From NCBI GenBank assembly GCA_964462535.1, contig CAYWXV010000016.1:1-64000 (forward strand): a stretch of 64,000 nt of DNA. The letters run 5' to 3'. This DNA is from CAYWXV01 sp964462535. GTDB taxonomy: Bacteria; Bacteroidota; Ignavibacteria; OLB7. Shown here one piece after another: positions 41,978 to 50,843 of the stretch (the first letter of the stretch is position 1; the number at the start of each line of letters is the position of its first letter). A model generated the notes under the pieces. It was not told the DNA's origin, ran no database searches, and was given only the letters and a program-made list of their open reading frames with translations. The translations under genes and the position numbers were made by a program.

Positions 41978-42425
41978 GCGGCGACGCTGGAGTGTCGTTC
42001 AATGGGAGATGCAATTGCGAAGTCGCGCAATCCACATCTGCTTCTTGTCGCTTGCTCTCCGTTGTTGACATTGAGCCTCCATTTCGCCCACACTACTTCT
42101 TCGTTGGTTCTGGCAACGAAGGGAGACGACGTTGCCAACCTCCTTCGGGCATAGACGAACGAGCTTGTCGAGCAGGCAGGGTGATAACGTGCGGTCGATG
42201 AGTCGACGAGGATTTGGTCTCGGTCGTCCGGATATTCGACGCCAGCGGAATCGTCCAAGGCAAGTTTGATGCATCGCAGGAAGAACTGGGAATGTCTTCG
42301 TACCGTGACCGGCTTGAGCCGCTATCCACATTCTTGCATAGCGCTCGGGCATATCGTTGACCGTATCGAATCGGGGGAGGGGAATACGGGTTCTGTCACC
42401 ATAACGTCAACAATTCAACAGTGCC
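41978..42425. other. Intergenic region with two hairpins
   Basis: 448 bases without a convincing gene. ATTGCG-AAGTCG-CGCAAT at 42014-42031 and a longer stem at 42106-42140 (GGCAACG pairing with CGTTGCC, extended by GGTT/AACC across a 2-base bulge) are the visible structures and may terminate the VOC transcript. Open frames on the minus strand have no recognisable content. Confidence 0.45.
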
Positions 42426-42848
42426 ATGCCGTTGGAATTACACACACCCTCGGACATTCATCCCAGCCTGACCTACAACGACGCCGCGGCGGCCATTGAC
42501 TGGCTGTGCGACGTCTTCGGATTCACCAAGAGAATGGTAGTTCCCGACAGTGATGGAAGAATTGTGCACTCGGAGCTGAGTCTGGGAACCGGCGTGGTCA
42601 TGGTCAGCTCGTCGAAGCCCGATCAGAACAGGGTAAGCCCGCAAAACGTGCAAGGGGGTATCGCCCAGGCGTTGAGCGTATACGTCCCCGATCCCGATGC
42701 ACACTACCTGAGGTCGGTTGCCGCCGCCGCCAACATTATTCGCCCACTCCGTGATGAAGAACATGGCGCCCGCGGCTACATGGTGGAGGACATCGAGGGC
42801 CACCAATGGTATTTCGGAAATTATCGTCCAGGCGCGTACTGGGAATAA
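42426..42848 (+). CDS. VOC-family (PhnB-like) protein
   Basis: A 140-residue protein of the VOC fold. 'HPSLTYNDAAAAIDWLCDVFGF' opens the first motif, 'ALSVYVPDPDAHYLRSVAAAANII' is the middle and 'EEHGARGYMVEDIEGHQWYFG' closes with the metal-binding acidic residue and the typical GHQWxF ending. This pattern belongs to glyoxalase-like/PhnB-type proteins of unknown ligand, more distant from the other two VOC genes here. The ATG at 42426 follows an AT-rich leader. Confidence 0.87.
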   Translation: MPLELHTPSDIHPSLTYNDAAAAIDWLCDVFGFTKRMVVPDSDGRIVHSELSLGTGVVMVSSSKPDQNRVSPQNVQGGIAQALSVYVPDPDAHYLRSVAAAANIIRPLRDEEHGARGYMVEDIEGHQWYFGNYRPGAYWE

Positions 42849-42929
42849 CGTGTGGCTGGTTTCCGAACGTACTTGGGATCACAACGCATCAATTACAATA
42901 GACATCAACACACGAACCGGGAGCAGACC

Positions 42930-43301
42930 ATGCAATTGGGGAATTTCTCCGTTAGTCTTGCGGTCAAGGATATTCAGGCCTCGAAGGATTTCTATGAGAA
43001 GCTCGGATTCATTGCCACCGGCGGCAACATCGATCAGAAGTGGCTGATATTGACGAATGAAGACGTAGTCATTGGACTCTTCCAGGGCATGTTTGATAGG
43101 AACATGCTCACGTTCAACCCAGGTTGGAACAACAAGGCGGAAAAGCTGGAGCACTTCACAGACGTCCGGGATTTGCAACGTGAACTGAAGGGACAAGGGG
43201 TGGCACTGATAAGCGAGGCCGACGAGTCAACGACCGGGCCCGCGCACATCATGCTGGTCGATCCGGACGGCAACCCGATCCTGATCGATCAACACGTATG
43301 A
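42930..43301 (+). CDS. VOC-family protein, paralogue of the gene at 41597
   Basis: A 123-residue protein: 'FSVSLAVKDIQASKDFYEKLGF', 'VIGLFQGMFDRNMLTFNPGW', 'AHIMLVDPDGNPILIDQHV'. The LFQGxxDRNxxxF and DPDGNxI blocks match the VOC protein at 41597. Function unknown. It ends two bases before the converging glycosyltransferase gene. Confidence 0.88.
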   Translation: MQLGNFSVSLAVKDIQASKDFYEKLGFIATGGNIDQKWLILTNEDVVIGLFQGMFDRNMLTFNPGWNNKAEKLEHFTDVRDLQRELKGQGVALISEADESTTGPAHIMLVDPDGNPILIDQHV

Positions 43302-43303
43302 TT

Positions 43304-44299
43304 CTAGGAACTGGGGCGCGGGGACTTGGGGCTGGGGGAGATTGAAATCGCTTGCCTGGCCCCGACTCTCCATTGCTGATCGTCGAAACGGCGGTGCAAC
43401 GGTATGGCGACATGGCGATCGCGATACGGCTCCAGTTGGCGCATCACGTTGAACCCACCGGCAGTTATGATCCGGTCCGCAATTGGGAAGAGGAGGGATG
43501 CGGGGTACATGTCAACATGCTCCATTCCGTCCGGGGCACCGTGCGGCGAGACGACGACGACACGAGGAGGTGACACGGATGATCCACGTTGAGCATCGAC
43601 CGCCGCGTGACGCGAGTAGCTCACACGTACCAGTTCGCGGATTTCGTCGTTGCTACCCGAGTGGACAATAATCCAAAGGGGACGGGGCCCCTCCCGAAGC
43701 GCGGCAATGATCCTGTTCTCGGCTTCTCCCACGTCAATCGACGGATCCAACAGGTCCAGTGTCTCGATGCTGTTGCTGTTCCTGCGGAGATACGATTCGT
43801 GGTCCGGTTCGAGTTCTTCCAGGCGGTAGACGCACTGGAAGCGCATGCCAATTCCGTCGGAGCCTGTGGCAGCCGTCGTGGCGCAACGGGATGGCGGAGG
43901 ACGGAGAAAGCGGTCAGTCGCTACGGTGATGAGTGGTGCGTAAGCGTTCCAGCGAAGACGTCGGGCAAGGTGCAGAGTGGTTGCGCCGCGGGGGATCTCA
44001 ATCCCTTCCAGTTCCCCAAGTATCCCGGCCGGAAACGTGTCTACGACGACGAGCTCGGGACGAAGGGTATCCAATGCTTCCGTCACCCATGCCCGCAGTC
44101 CATCGCGATCGTGTTCCAGGTGTTCCGGTGGGCGGACCCCACGCATCCGACCGGCCACTCTAGTATCCTCAATCTCCTTGATTGGGGTCAGCACGTTGAT
44201 GCTCTCCTCGGGAATCCCAAGTGTGAGGGCGGCAGCACGTGCGCGCGTCACATGACCCAGTCCGCCACCAAGCGCGTAAAACAGGACACCGCTCGCCAA
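43304..44299 (-). CDS. MurG-like GT-B glycosyltransferase-type protein
   Basis: A 331-residue protein. The start (TTG at 44299) gives 'ASGVLFYALGGGLGHVTRARAAAL', a glycine-rich loop like that of MurG/GT28-type enzymes. A second half includes 'PRPLWIIVHSGSNDEI', 'ISEMEHVDMYPASLLFP'-like strands and 'ADRIITAGGFNVMRQLEPYRDRHVAIPL', the region where family members bind the nucleotide sugar. Substrate unknown. The last ~13 residues (Ser/Pro-rich) are encoded by a G-rich simple repeat and are probably not conserved. It begins 3 bases after the upstream lipoprotein stop. Confidence 0.75.
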   Translation of the reverse strand: MASGVLFYALGGGLGHVTRARAAALTLGIPEESINVLTPIKEIEDTRVAGRMRGVRPPEHLEHDRDGLRAWVTEALDTLRPELVVVDTFPAGILGELEGIEIPRGATTLHLARRLRWNAYAPLITVATDRFLRPPPSRCATTAATGSDGIGMRFQCVYRLEELEPDHESYLRRNSNSIETLDLLDPSIDVGEAENRIIAALREGPRPLWIIVHSGSNDEIRELVRVSYSRHAAVDAQRGSSVSPPRVVVVSPHGAPDGMEHVDMYPASLLFPIADRIITAGGFNVMRQLEPYRDRHVAIPLHRRFDDQQWRVGARQAISISPSPKSPRPSS

Positions 44300-44302
44300 G
44301 GG

Positions 44303-44971
44303 TTACTTCCCCCGCACCATTAGTTCAGCCATGATAATTGCCCGCTCGGTCGGGTGAATCCGGGGCATGAGAATCAGGGCGTAGGCGGCGCTCCGGATGG
44401 ACGTATTCGATTCCGCGATCTCCTGTTCCGAACCATCCTTCACCTTGACCTTGTTCCTGTCGGCGTAGAATTTCACCTCCCCCAGCCTTGCCTCGCTCTC
44501 CTCCACGCGGAAATCGTCTCCCTTCGCCTTTATCTCATATGGATTCTGATTCTCTTCGTTGTCGCTGATTTTGATCTTGTCATCCGCGAATTTCACCTTC
44601 CACAGGAGCTTCCCCTCCGCGGAGCGAAGTTTGAATCCGCCCGAATCGGCCTTCACCTCTGCGACCGCGGCCCCCTCCTCGATCGCGTACTTCCGCTTTC
44701 CATTGTCGCGCATTTCTCCTTTGAGGATCGTGGGACTCCCCTCACCTCCGATTTCGACTTTCACCTTTCGCTCGTTCCACTTGATCTCAACCAGGCGTTG
44801 GTCAGCTCCGTCCTTTACCTTGACGGTGCTTGTCCATTCATTTCCGGCTGGGTCGTTCTTTCCGCTTGATTGCGCAGGGGACGATGCGCTCGGCCGCTCG
44901 GCCTCCTGTTTGGATCCGCAAGCCAGGGTGAGACATGCAAGCAGGACCGCTGTGACGCTACGAATGTTCAT
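44303..44971 (-). CDS. Lipoprotein of unknown function
   Basis: A 222-residue exported lipoprotein: MNIRSVTAVLLACLTLAC ends in a lipobox (LTLAC, Cys18). The mature protein is charged and beta-rich with repeating short blocks such as 'VKVKDGADQRLVEIKWNERKVKV' and 'FKLRSAEGKLLWKVKFADDKIKI'. No family recognised. It is in a minus-strand block with GT genes, so an envelope role is likely. Confidence 0.75.
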   Translation of the reverse strand: MNIRSVTAVLLACLTLACGSKQEAERPSASSPAQSSGKNDPAGNEWTSTVKVKDGADQRLVEIKWNERKVKVEIGGEGSPTILKGEMRDNGKRKYAIEEGAAVAEVKADSGGFKLRSAEGKLLWKVKFADDKIKISDNEENQNPYEIKAKGDDFRVEESEARLGEVKFYADRNKVKVKDGSEQEIAESNTSIRSAAYALILMPRIHPTERAIIMAELMVRGK

Positions 44972-45006
44972 GGCAGTATCAATGAAGACTCAGGTGGGAG
45001 TTGCAC

Positions 45007-46203
45007 TCAATCATGTGAAAGAGATGGGGTCGGACGCACATCGCACTCGCTGACGAGCTGCAGGTACTGGCGTGCCTCACGCCGCGAATCGAACTCATCA
45101 ACGGCGAGGGCTCGGCAAGCCACGCCGTATTGCCTCAACTCTTCGTCTGTCGCAACGGCTGCCCGATGAAGCGCGTGTCGACACTCGTGTGCATCGCCGG
45201 GCGCAAAGGTAATCCCATGGACTCCGTCGACAAGGTGATCTCCCATGCCTCCGGCGCGCGACGCCAGCATCGGGATACCGAGCGCTGCTCCCTCGACGAG
45301 AACATTCGGGGTTCCGTCATAGAAGGAGGGGATGGCGATCATGTCAGATGCGGCATACCAGGGGAGGAGATTGAATCGATCAATGAAGGGAAGGTGCGAG
45401 TAGTGAAGTCGCTCCTGGTTCTCGGCGAGAAACGTGGCCGATTCGTCGTCAACGTCACCCACGAACAGGAAGTGGAATCGATCGACAAGTGTCGTTCTCA
45501 GGAGCGATTCAAGTAGAAAGAGAACGCCTTTCTTCCGCTTTATCTGACCAATGACACCGATGACGCGGCGATTTTCGCTCACGTTCTCCCGCCGCCACAC
45601 CATCCCCCTCTCGCGATCCACACTTTCGATCTTCCACTCGTCCAGATCAAGGCCGTTGGTAATCCAGGCAACACGAGCTTGTGGAAAGAGGCGCTCGATC
45701 TTCTCCTTCTTCTCTCGGGTTACAACCGCGACGGCCGCCGAAGCATCAATTGCCCTCTGCACGACATCCGATCGTTTTGGGGAGAAGAGTGCGGCATCGA
45801 AATCGTTGCCTCGGAAGAGAGATATCAATGGGACGTTCAACCATCTCGCCAGAACTGGTCCTGCCAGAAGGGGGATCGTGCCACCGAAAGCTATAATCGA
45901 CCCATATCTCCGCTCGAATCTGGATGACTCCAGATAATTCCACAGAAGATTTAATCCGTGTGCCGGATCGTCCCCAAGGGGAAATCCGATGTACCGGCCC
46001 CCGAGCTTTGGTTCATCATGTAATCCCCTCAAACGGCGCGTGACGTGGAGAACGTCTATATCGGCACCCTCCTTCCGCATGCCGAACACAATCCGGTCGC
46101 ACGACTGTGCCATTCCCCCTCGGGCCGGCGGATAGTGCTCGGTTAGGACCAGCCTTGTGAGGGCCGAATCAGGCGTGGGCGACGGAGAAACGATGTCTAC
46201 CAT
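45007..46203 (-). CDS. GT4-type glycosyltransferase
   Basis: A 398-residue GT-B enzyme. The N-terminal domain opens 'LTRLVLTEHYPPARGGMAQ', with the GG loop of GT4. The C-terminal domain shows 'RVIGVIGQIKRKKGVLFLLES', 'LPWYAASDMIAIPSFYDGTPNVLVEGAALGIPMLAS', and 'GGMGDHLVDGVHGITF', the E-x7-E region of GT4. Start at ATG 46203; a longer reading from 46437 has no GT sequence before it and is rejected. Substrate unknown; it probably builds a surface glycan with the sugar transferase at 49635. Confidence 0.86.
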   Translation of the reverse strand: MVDIVSPSPTPDSALTRLVLTEHYPPARGGMAQSCDRIVFGMRKEGADIDVLHVTRRLRGLHDEPKLGGRYIGFPLGDDPAHGLNLLWNYLESSRFERRYGSIIAFGGTIPLLAGPVLARWLNVPLISLFRGNDFDAALFSPKRSDVVQRAIDASAAVAVVTREKKEKIERLFPQARVAWITNGLDLDEWKIESVDRERGMVWRRENVSENRRVIGVIGQIKRKKGVLFLLESLLRTTLVDRFHFLFVGDVDDESATFLAENQERLHYSHLPFIDRFNLLPWYAASDMIAIPSFYDGTPNVLVEGAALGIPMLASRAGGMGDHLVDGVHGITFAPGDAHECRHALHRAAVATDEELRQYGVACRALAVDEFDSRREARQYLQLVSECDVRPTPSLSHD

Positions 46204-46461
46204 GGGAGGTTCACGACGATGACGCGTTTGAGCAGCTGGCTCGCTTTGATGGGCACCAGCGGATTGATCCAGATTCCTAAGGCAACAACGATCCAACCCA
46301 TGCACAAGGGAATCGAGGGCTTGTGTCAGGAGAAGTCGAGGGACGCGACGGGGATCTGGGGCCTGCGTCCCAGGCGCGACATTGCCCACGACTTCGGGAC
46401 ACAGTGAAGCCATCAGGCAGCCAGCATGGCCCACCAAGCGGGCGCGAACGATTTTCGCTCC

Positions 46462-47763
46462 CTACTCCCGGCTCCCTATCCAATACACCACGCCGGTGTG
46501 ATCGTCGGTCACGAGTAAACCACCGTCCCATGGATGAAGGCCGCACGGACGACCCGTAATGGTCCTGTCGCGCGTAAGGAACCCGATAAGGAAATCGCGA
46601 ACCTCTCCGTGTGATGATACCTGCGCAATAGAATATCCGCGACGAAGTTCTTTCTTCGTCGACCCGTGAAGCGAGACCAGCAGGCTGTTGCGAAGCACGG
46701 GATGAGCAGTCGAGTCAAAGTACAGAAGGCCAAGCGGAGCACTGTGAGCGCTGAACGTCGCAAATGCCTTCGGCACATCCGCGATGTCGGGTCTGCGTGG
46801 AGATGAGCTGAAGCGGCCATCCTCGAAGACCTTCGCGCGATATTGATAGTAGTACGGCCAGCCGTAGTTCTTCCCTGCTTGAATGCCATACACCGTCTCC
46901 ATCGGTTTGTCGTCACCAAGGAAGTCAGATCCCATGTTTGTGACGAACAGCGTTTCACCAATCCACGTCATGCCCACGGCATTTCGAAGTCCGGTCGCGA
47001 TAGTTCTGGCGTTGGTTCCATCCGGATTCATTTCCAGAATCGCCGCGCGAACTTCGTCCGGCTTCTCTTCACAGGCGTCGCAACTGCTGCCAACGGAGAC
47101 ATAGAGCTTTCCAGTGGGTCCAACTGAAACTGTTCTGGTCAGATGCCAGCCTCCGTATTTATAGCTCAGTCCGTAATCGGGAAATCGTGCGATTGTATCC
47201 GCGGGTGCTGTCGGTGCTGCTTCGCCGGCGGTATATCGAAAGCGAATCAGCGCCTGGGTCAGAGCGACGTACAACCAGGTTGTTCCGTCGGGCGTGGTGT
47301 AGAATGCGATGCTGTTTGGATTCCGCAATTCGGTCAGCCAGGGACGCGCGGCGGAGAAGTGTTTCGTCCCGCGATCCCATCCTTCCAGGACATAGATCGC
47401 ACCCTTTCGATTGTCGGTCTTGTCATACATGTCCGTGATGAAGAGGCGACCGTCGGGGCTTGTGGCCATGAATCGAATGCGTTTCAGACCCTGCATGGCG
47501 GGCACGATCGTGAAGTCGTGCGGAAGGGAAAGGTTGATAGATCGCCCATTCAGCGCGACGCGTCTCCGTGCAAGCCGCAATGGTTTGCGCCAGCTGTCCT
47601 CCGGCTCTGGTAGATAGGATGCCGTGCGAACAGGCGTGGCAACGACTGCCTGGTCGCGTTGGGCCACGCGTCCTCCCACAGGCAATCGTGTCGATTCCGG
47701 CCTGCCGCACGATCCAGCCACCAACACCAGTGCCAGGCAGGCGGAACGAATCCAGATCCTCAT
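46462..47763 (-). CDS. PQQ-dependent sugar dehydrogenase-like lipoprotein (sorbosone dehydrogenase type)
   Basis: A 433-residue exported protein. The lipobox is 'VLVAGSC' (Cys19). The propeller includes 'FMATSPDGRLFITDMYDKTDNRKGAIYVLEGWD' (pattern), 'LRNPNSIAFYTTPDG', 'TLFVTNMGSDFLGDDKP', 'NYGWPYYYQY' and 'HSAPLGLLYFD', as in soluble glucose/sorbosone dehydrogenases. It would oxidise aldoses in the periplasm if PQQ is available; a non-catalytic role cannot be excluded. Its ATG overlaps the recQ stop (ATGA), an unusual pairing. Confidence 0.84.
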   Translation of the reverse strand: MRIWIRSACLALVLVAGSCGRPESTRLPVGGRVAQRDQAVVATPVRTASYLPEPEDSWRKPLRLARRRVALNGRSINLSLPHDFTIVPAMQGLKRIRFMATSPDGRLFITDMYDKTDNRKGAIYVLEGWDRGTKHFSAARPWLTELRNPNSIAFYTTPDGTTWLYVALTQALIRFRYTAGEAAPTAPADTIARFPDYGLSYKYGGWHLTRTVSVGPTGKLYVSVGSSCDACEEKPDEVRAAILEMNPDGTNARTIATGLRNAVGMTWIGETLFVTNMGSDFLGDDKPMETVYGIQAGKNYGWPYYYQYRAKVFEDGRFSSSPRRPDIADVPKAFATFSAHSAPLGLLYFDSTAHPVLRNSLLVSLHGSTKKELRRGYSIAQVSSHGEVRDFLIGFLTRDRTITGRPCGLHPWDGGLLVTDDHTGVVYWIGSRE

Positions 47764-49550
47764 GTCCGCTCCTGAAGGTAACCGATGATTTCCTCGATGA
47801 ACTCTCGACCGTACTGGCCCAGCTTACGGTCACCAACGCCATTGACCAACCTGAACGCTTCGAGTGTGGTGGGACGGTCACGGGCCATTTCCTGCAGAGA
47901 TGCGTCCGAGAAGATGATGTAGGGGGGGACGTCGTGGGCATCGGCAAGTCGCTTGCGGAGAGAGCGTAGCCGCATGAATAGGTTGTCGTCGTATGCACCG
48001 GCTGGCTCACGCCGAGCCTTCCCACCCGTCGATGCCGGTGCAACCGGCCGCATGAAGACGCGCTCGCCATGCAGGAGCACCTCCACACTTCGCGGGGTAA
48101 GTCGAAGAACATTGTATTCTCCGTGGACAAGGTAACCCTCGGCAACGAGCGCGCGGGCCAGGCTCATCCATTCCTTCTTCGTGTGATCTTTTCCGATGCC
48201 GTACACGGAGAGGTTGCTATGTCTGTTCTGTAGGATGCGGGCGTTTTCGGATCCGGCAAGGACGTCGACGACATAGCCTGCCCCGAATCGTTCCCCAGTC
48301 CTGCGCACAGCGGATAGGAACTTCTGTGCCATCACCGTCACTTCAACCTTCTCGACGGGCTTTGTGCAGTTGTCGCACATACCGCAATTCGCGCGCGGAT
48401 ATTCTTCTCCGAAATACTCTGCCAGCAAACGATGTCGGCATAGAGTCGACTCGGCGAAGGAAATCACCTTCATCAGTTGCCCCCGTGCAACCTCGCGTCG
48501 CTCGGGCGATTTCTCCTGGATGAAGTGATCGATCTTCATCTTGTCGCCGTAGCTGTAGAAGAGAACACAATCACTCTGCAATCCGTCCCTTCCACCTCTG
48601 CCGGTTTCCTGATAGTACCCCTCGATATTGCGCGGCAGGTCGTAGTGGATAACGAAGCGAATATTCGGCTTGTCGATGCCCATGCCGAAAGCAATCGTGG
48701 CCACCATAACCGTCACATTGTCCCGCAGGAATTGCTCCTGTCGCTGATCGCGCTGTGCGATTGCAACACCCGCATGATATCCGGCAGCGGAAATGCCGTC
48801 GTTCCGAAGCCGTTCAGCGAGTGTTTCGACAGTTTGTCGTGTGGCGCAGTAGATGATGCCCGCGTCCCCCGGGCGCTCGCGGATATAGGTCAGGATCTGT
48901 TTGTAGCTCTCCTGCTTCTGTCGGACCTCGTAGTATAGGTTCTCGCGCACGAAGCTCGAGACGAACGTTGCGGGGTCGCGTAGTCGCAGTTGCCTGGCGA
49001 TGTCTTCGCGCACCTGGCCGGTCGCCGTTGCGGTCAGGGCTACAATGGGAATGTCGGGAAAGAGTCGGCGCACCTCCTTCAGCTTCCGGTATTCCGGACG
49101 GAAGTCGTGTCCCCACTCGGAAATGCAGTGGGCTTCATCCACTGCCATCATGGCAATCGGGAGCTTTCCCAGGATCTCGAGAAAGCCGTCGGACATGAGA
49201 CGCTCGGGCGCAACGTACAGGAGACGATACTCTCCTTTGAAGAGTCGCCCGAGGCGTTTCGATGACTCTGAAGATGCGATGGAGCTGTTGAGGAACGTCG
49301 CCGGTATCCCCGATTCGGTGAGCGCGTCGACCTGGTCCTTCATCAGAGCGATAAGTGGGGAGACGACGATTGTCAGGCCGTCCAGAAGGAGAGCGGGGAG
49401 CTGATAGCAGAGAGACTTCCCTCCACCGGTCGGCATCAATACGAACGTATCACGTCGCTGCAGAACGCTGTCGATAATCTCCTCCTGCATGGGTCGGAAG
49501 GAGGAGAATCCAAAGAACTGCCGTAGGGGGGCTAGCTTGTCGAGCGTCAT
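47760..49550 (-). CDS. recQ: ATP-dependent DNA helicase RecQ
   Basis: A 596-residue superfamily 2 helicase. Walker A is TGGGKS (41-46), Walker B DEAH (138-141), motif III 'ALTATAT' (~171-177), and motif VI 'QETGRGGRDG' (~313-322). The zinc-binding cysteines lie in 'LCRHRLLAEYFGE' and 'ANCGMCDNC'; a winged-helix RQC region and an HRDC domain (C-terminal ~75 residues) follow. It unwinds DNA 3'-5' in recombination repair. Length and domain order are standard. It heads a minus-strand unit with the PQQ dehydrogenase. Confidence 0.95.
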   Translation of the reverse strand: MTLDKLAPLRQFFGFSSFRPMQEEIIDSVLQRRDTFVLMPTGGGKSLCYQLPALLLDGLTIVVSPLIALMKDQVDALTESGIPATFLNSSIASSESSKRLGRLFKGEYRLLYVAPERLMSDGFLEILGKLPIAMMAVDEAHCISEWGHDFRPEYRKLKEVRRLFPDIPIVALTATATGQVREDIARQLRLRDPATFVSSFVRENLYYEVRQKQESYKQILTYIRERPGDAGIIYCATRQTVETLAERLRNDGISAAGYHAGVAIAQRDQRQEQFLRDNVTVMVATIAFGMGIDKPNIRFVIHYDLPRNIEGYYQETGRGGRDGLQSDCVLFYSYGDKMKIDHFIQEKSPERREVARGQLMKVISFAESTLCRHRLLAEYFGEEYPRANCGMCDNCTKPVEKVEVTVMAQKFLSAVRRTGERFGAGYVVDVLAGSENARILQNRHSNLSVYGIGKDHTKKEWMSLARALVAEGYLVHGEYNVLRLTPRSVEVLLHGERVFMRPVAPASTGGKARREPAGAYDDNLFMRLRSLRKRLADAHDVPPYIIFSDASLQEMARDRPTTLEAFRLVNGVGDRKLGQYGREFIEEIIGYLQERT

Positions 49551-49634
49551 GAAAACGGGTGGTTCTGCATCGATCGTCGCATCGTTGTCGCGAGAAGGTA
49601 ATCGATTCGGGCCAAACCACCTGCCTCGGCATTA

Positions 49635-50339
49635 CTACCTCCCTCGAAGGCAGAAGACCAGTGGGGCCGTCCGGATCAAGATCTCGAGATCGAGGCGGAA
49701 TGACAGTCGTTGAATGTACTCCAGATCATCGCGGAGTTTCATAACTGTCTTCTCGACGGTGTCGGCATATCCGCGCCGGACTTGCGCCAGTCCGGTCATC
49801 CCGGGACGCACCTGATGACGCATCCAATAGTCAATCAGGAGGTGATCATAGATAACGCCCATCTCCCAGATTTCCGGTCGAGGGCCAATGACACCCATGT
49901 CGCCACGCAGCACGTTGAAGACCTGCGGCAGCTCGTCCATATGACTGGATCGGAGGAATCGACCGACGCGTGTCACGCGTGGATCGCGTGGAGAGGTAAC
50001 CGGGAACTGGCCGGCATCGTCCCTGGCAATCATGCTCCGGAATTTCAGCATGGTGAACTGACGGCCGCCAAGTCCGACTCGCTGCTGACGGAAGAGTATC
50101 GGTCCCGATGAATCCAACCGTATCGCGACGGCTATCAGGAACATTACAGGGAGGAGCACCGGGAGCAGAAGAAGGGTCAGGGCTACCTCCCCGTATCTGC
50201 GATACGTGAGGTAGCCCGACGGAGAAGCGGTCCGCAGGGTTCTTTGATGCGCGGGTTCCCGCTCGCTCCCGGCGATCCGTTCGCTTCCAACGGGTCGCAG
50301 CCTTCCTCTCCTCGTCTCCAGTGTTGACGTGGCTTGCAT
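49635..50339 (-). CDS. Undecaprenyl-phosphate sugar-1-phosphate transferase (PglC/WcaJ type)
   Basis: A 234-residue bacterial sugar transferase that begins lipid-linked glycan synthesis. A disordered ~45-residue N-terminus precedes a single membrane helix (~52-72, 'VALTLLLLPVLLPVMFLIAVAIRL'). Catalytic features: 'GPILFRQQRVGLGGRQFTMLKFRSM', 'RVTRVGRFLRSSHMDELPQVFNVLRGDMGVIGPRPE' with the acidic pair and 'PGMTGLAQV'. This is the monotopic phosphoglycosyl transferase signature. The sugar is unknown. It is 84 bp upstream of recQ. Confidence 0.92.
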   Translation of the reverse strand: MQATSTLETRRGRLRPVGSERIAGSEREPAHQRTLRTASPSGYLTYRRYGEVALTLLLLPVLLPVMFLIAVAIRLDSSGPILFRQQRVGLGGRQFTMLKFRSMIARDDAGQFPVTSPRDPRVTRVGRFLRSSHMDELPQVFNVLRGDMGVIGPRPEIWEMGVIYDHLLIDYWMRHQVRPGMTGLAQVRRGYADTVEKTVMKLRDDLEYIQRLSFRLDLEILIRTAPLVFCLRGR

Positions 50340-50455
50340 GTGTGATCCAGTCTGCTTGTGAAGAGTCGGCCGTCGCGCTAGGTCATTGCTTGAGGACGCA
50401 ACGAGGTACGACAGCGATCGGGTGCTATCACCCGACCTTCAGGCAGGAGGTCGCG

Positions 50456-50686
50456 ATGTTGGGAAGATGTGGCGGGAATCTGATGATTGGGATTGCGGAA
50501 ACGCATAGAGAGGGCGGAGATCCGCGGGTTGAGTTACAGACGTTGATTGTGCAGCCGATCCGGCAGGTGTTGGCACGATGGGGAACCACGCTCGCATGCT
50601 TTCACGCTAATGCGCGATTTCTCAAACGATTCCCCCACGCGTGCCGAGGGGATAGACTTGTACGTCGTCGCGTCTGTGTGCTCTAG
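50456..50686 (+). CDS. Possible small gene, unrecognised
   Basis: A 76-residue open frame starting MLGRCGGNLMIGIAETHREG with an AGGAGGTCGCG ribosome-like site 6 bases upstream, and a hairpin 20 bases before. Content is Arg/His-rich without membrane or signal features. It may be coding or a chance frame in a structured non-coding region. Confidence 0.25.
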   Translation: MLGRCGGNLMIGIAETHREGGDPRVELQTLIVQPIRQVLARWGTTLACFHANARFLKRFPHACRGDRLVRRRVCVL

Positions 50687-50704
50687 ATCTCTCCTGTTCT
50701 GTTC

Positions 50705-50748
50705 GTCTCCGCGCTCAAAAGCGCGGTGTAGCCCCTAACACGGGAGAC
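50705..50748 (-). ncRNA. Possible structured RNA or terminator-like element
   Basis: GTCTCC (50705-50710) pairs with GGAGAC (50743-50748) and encloses two inner stems: GCGCT/AGCGC (50711-50724) and GTGT/ACAC (50726-50741). An alternative 7-bp stem CCGCGCT-CAAA-AGCGCGG also forms. It lies 96 bases downstream of the Rieske gene on that gene's strand. No RNA family is claimed. Confidence 0.3.
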
Positions 50749-50843
50749 GGAGACTTTGTTAGCTGCGTTCGAAAGAAAATGACTGATGTGGCAGGGATGG
50801 CCGGATGGCACGTTGTCGTCCCGCGGTTGGAAGTGATGCGGGT

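Larger units (their letters stand above)
50340..50843. other. 504-bp intergenic region with structured elements
   Basis: Between the sugar transferase and the Rieske gene (both minus strand). It contains a perfect hairpin TCGGGTG-CTAT-CACCCGA (50418-50435) and a nested element (50705-50748). A 76-codon frame on the plus strand (50456-50686) follows an AGGAGG-like site but looks unlike any protein I know. Confidence 0.5.

Noticed and set aside
41971..42258. 95-codon minus-strand frame between VOC genes
   Set aside because: No ribosome site, no recognisable content, and it crosses two hairpins.
45007..46437. Longer reading of the GT4 gene starting at 46437
   Set aside because: The extra 78 residues do not look like a glycosyltransferase N-terminus, whereas ATG 46203 gives the GG loop soon after the start.
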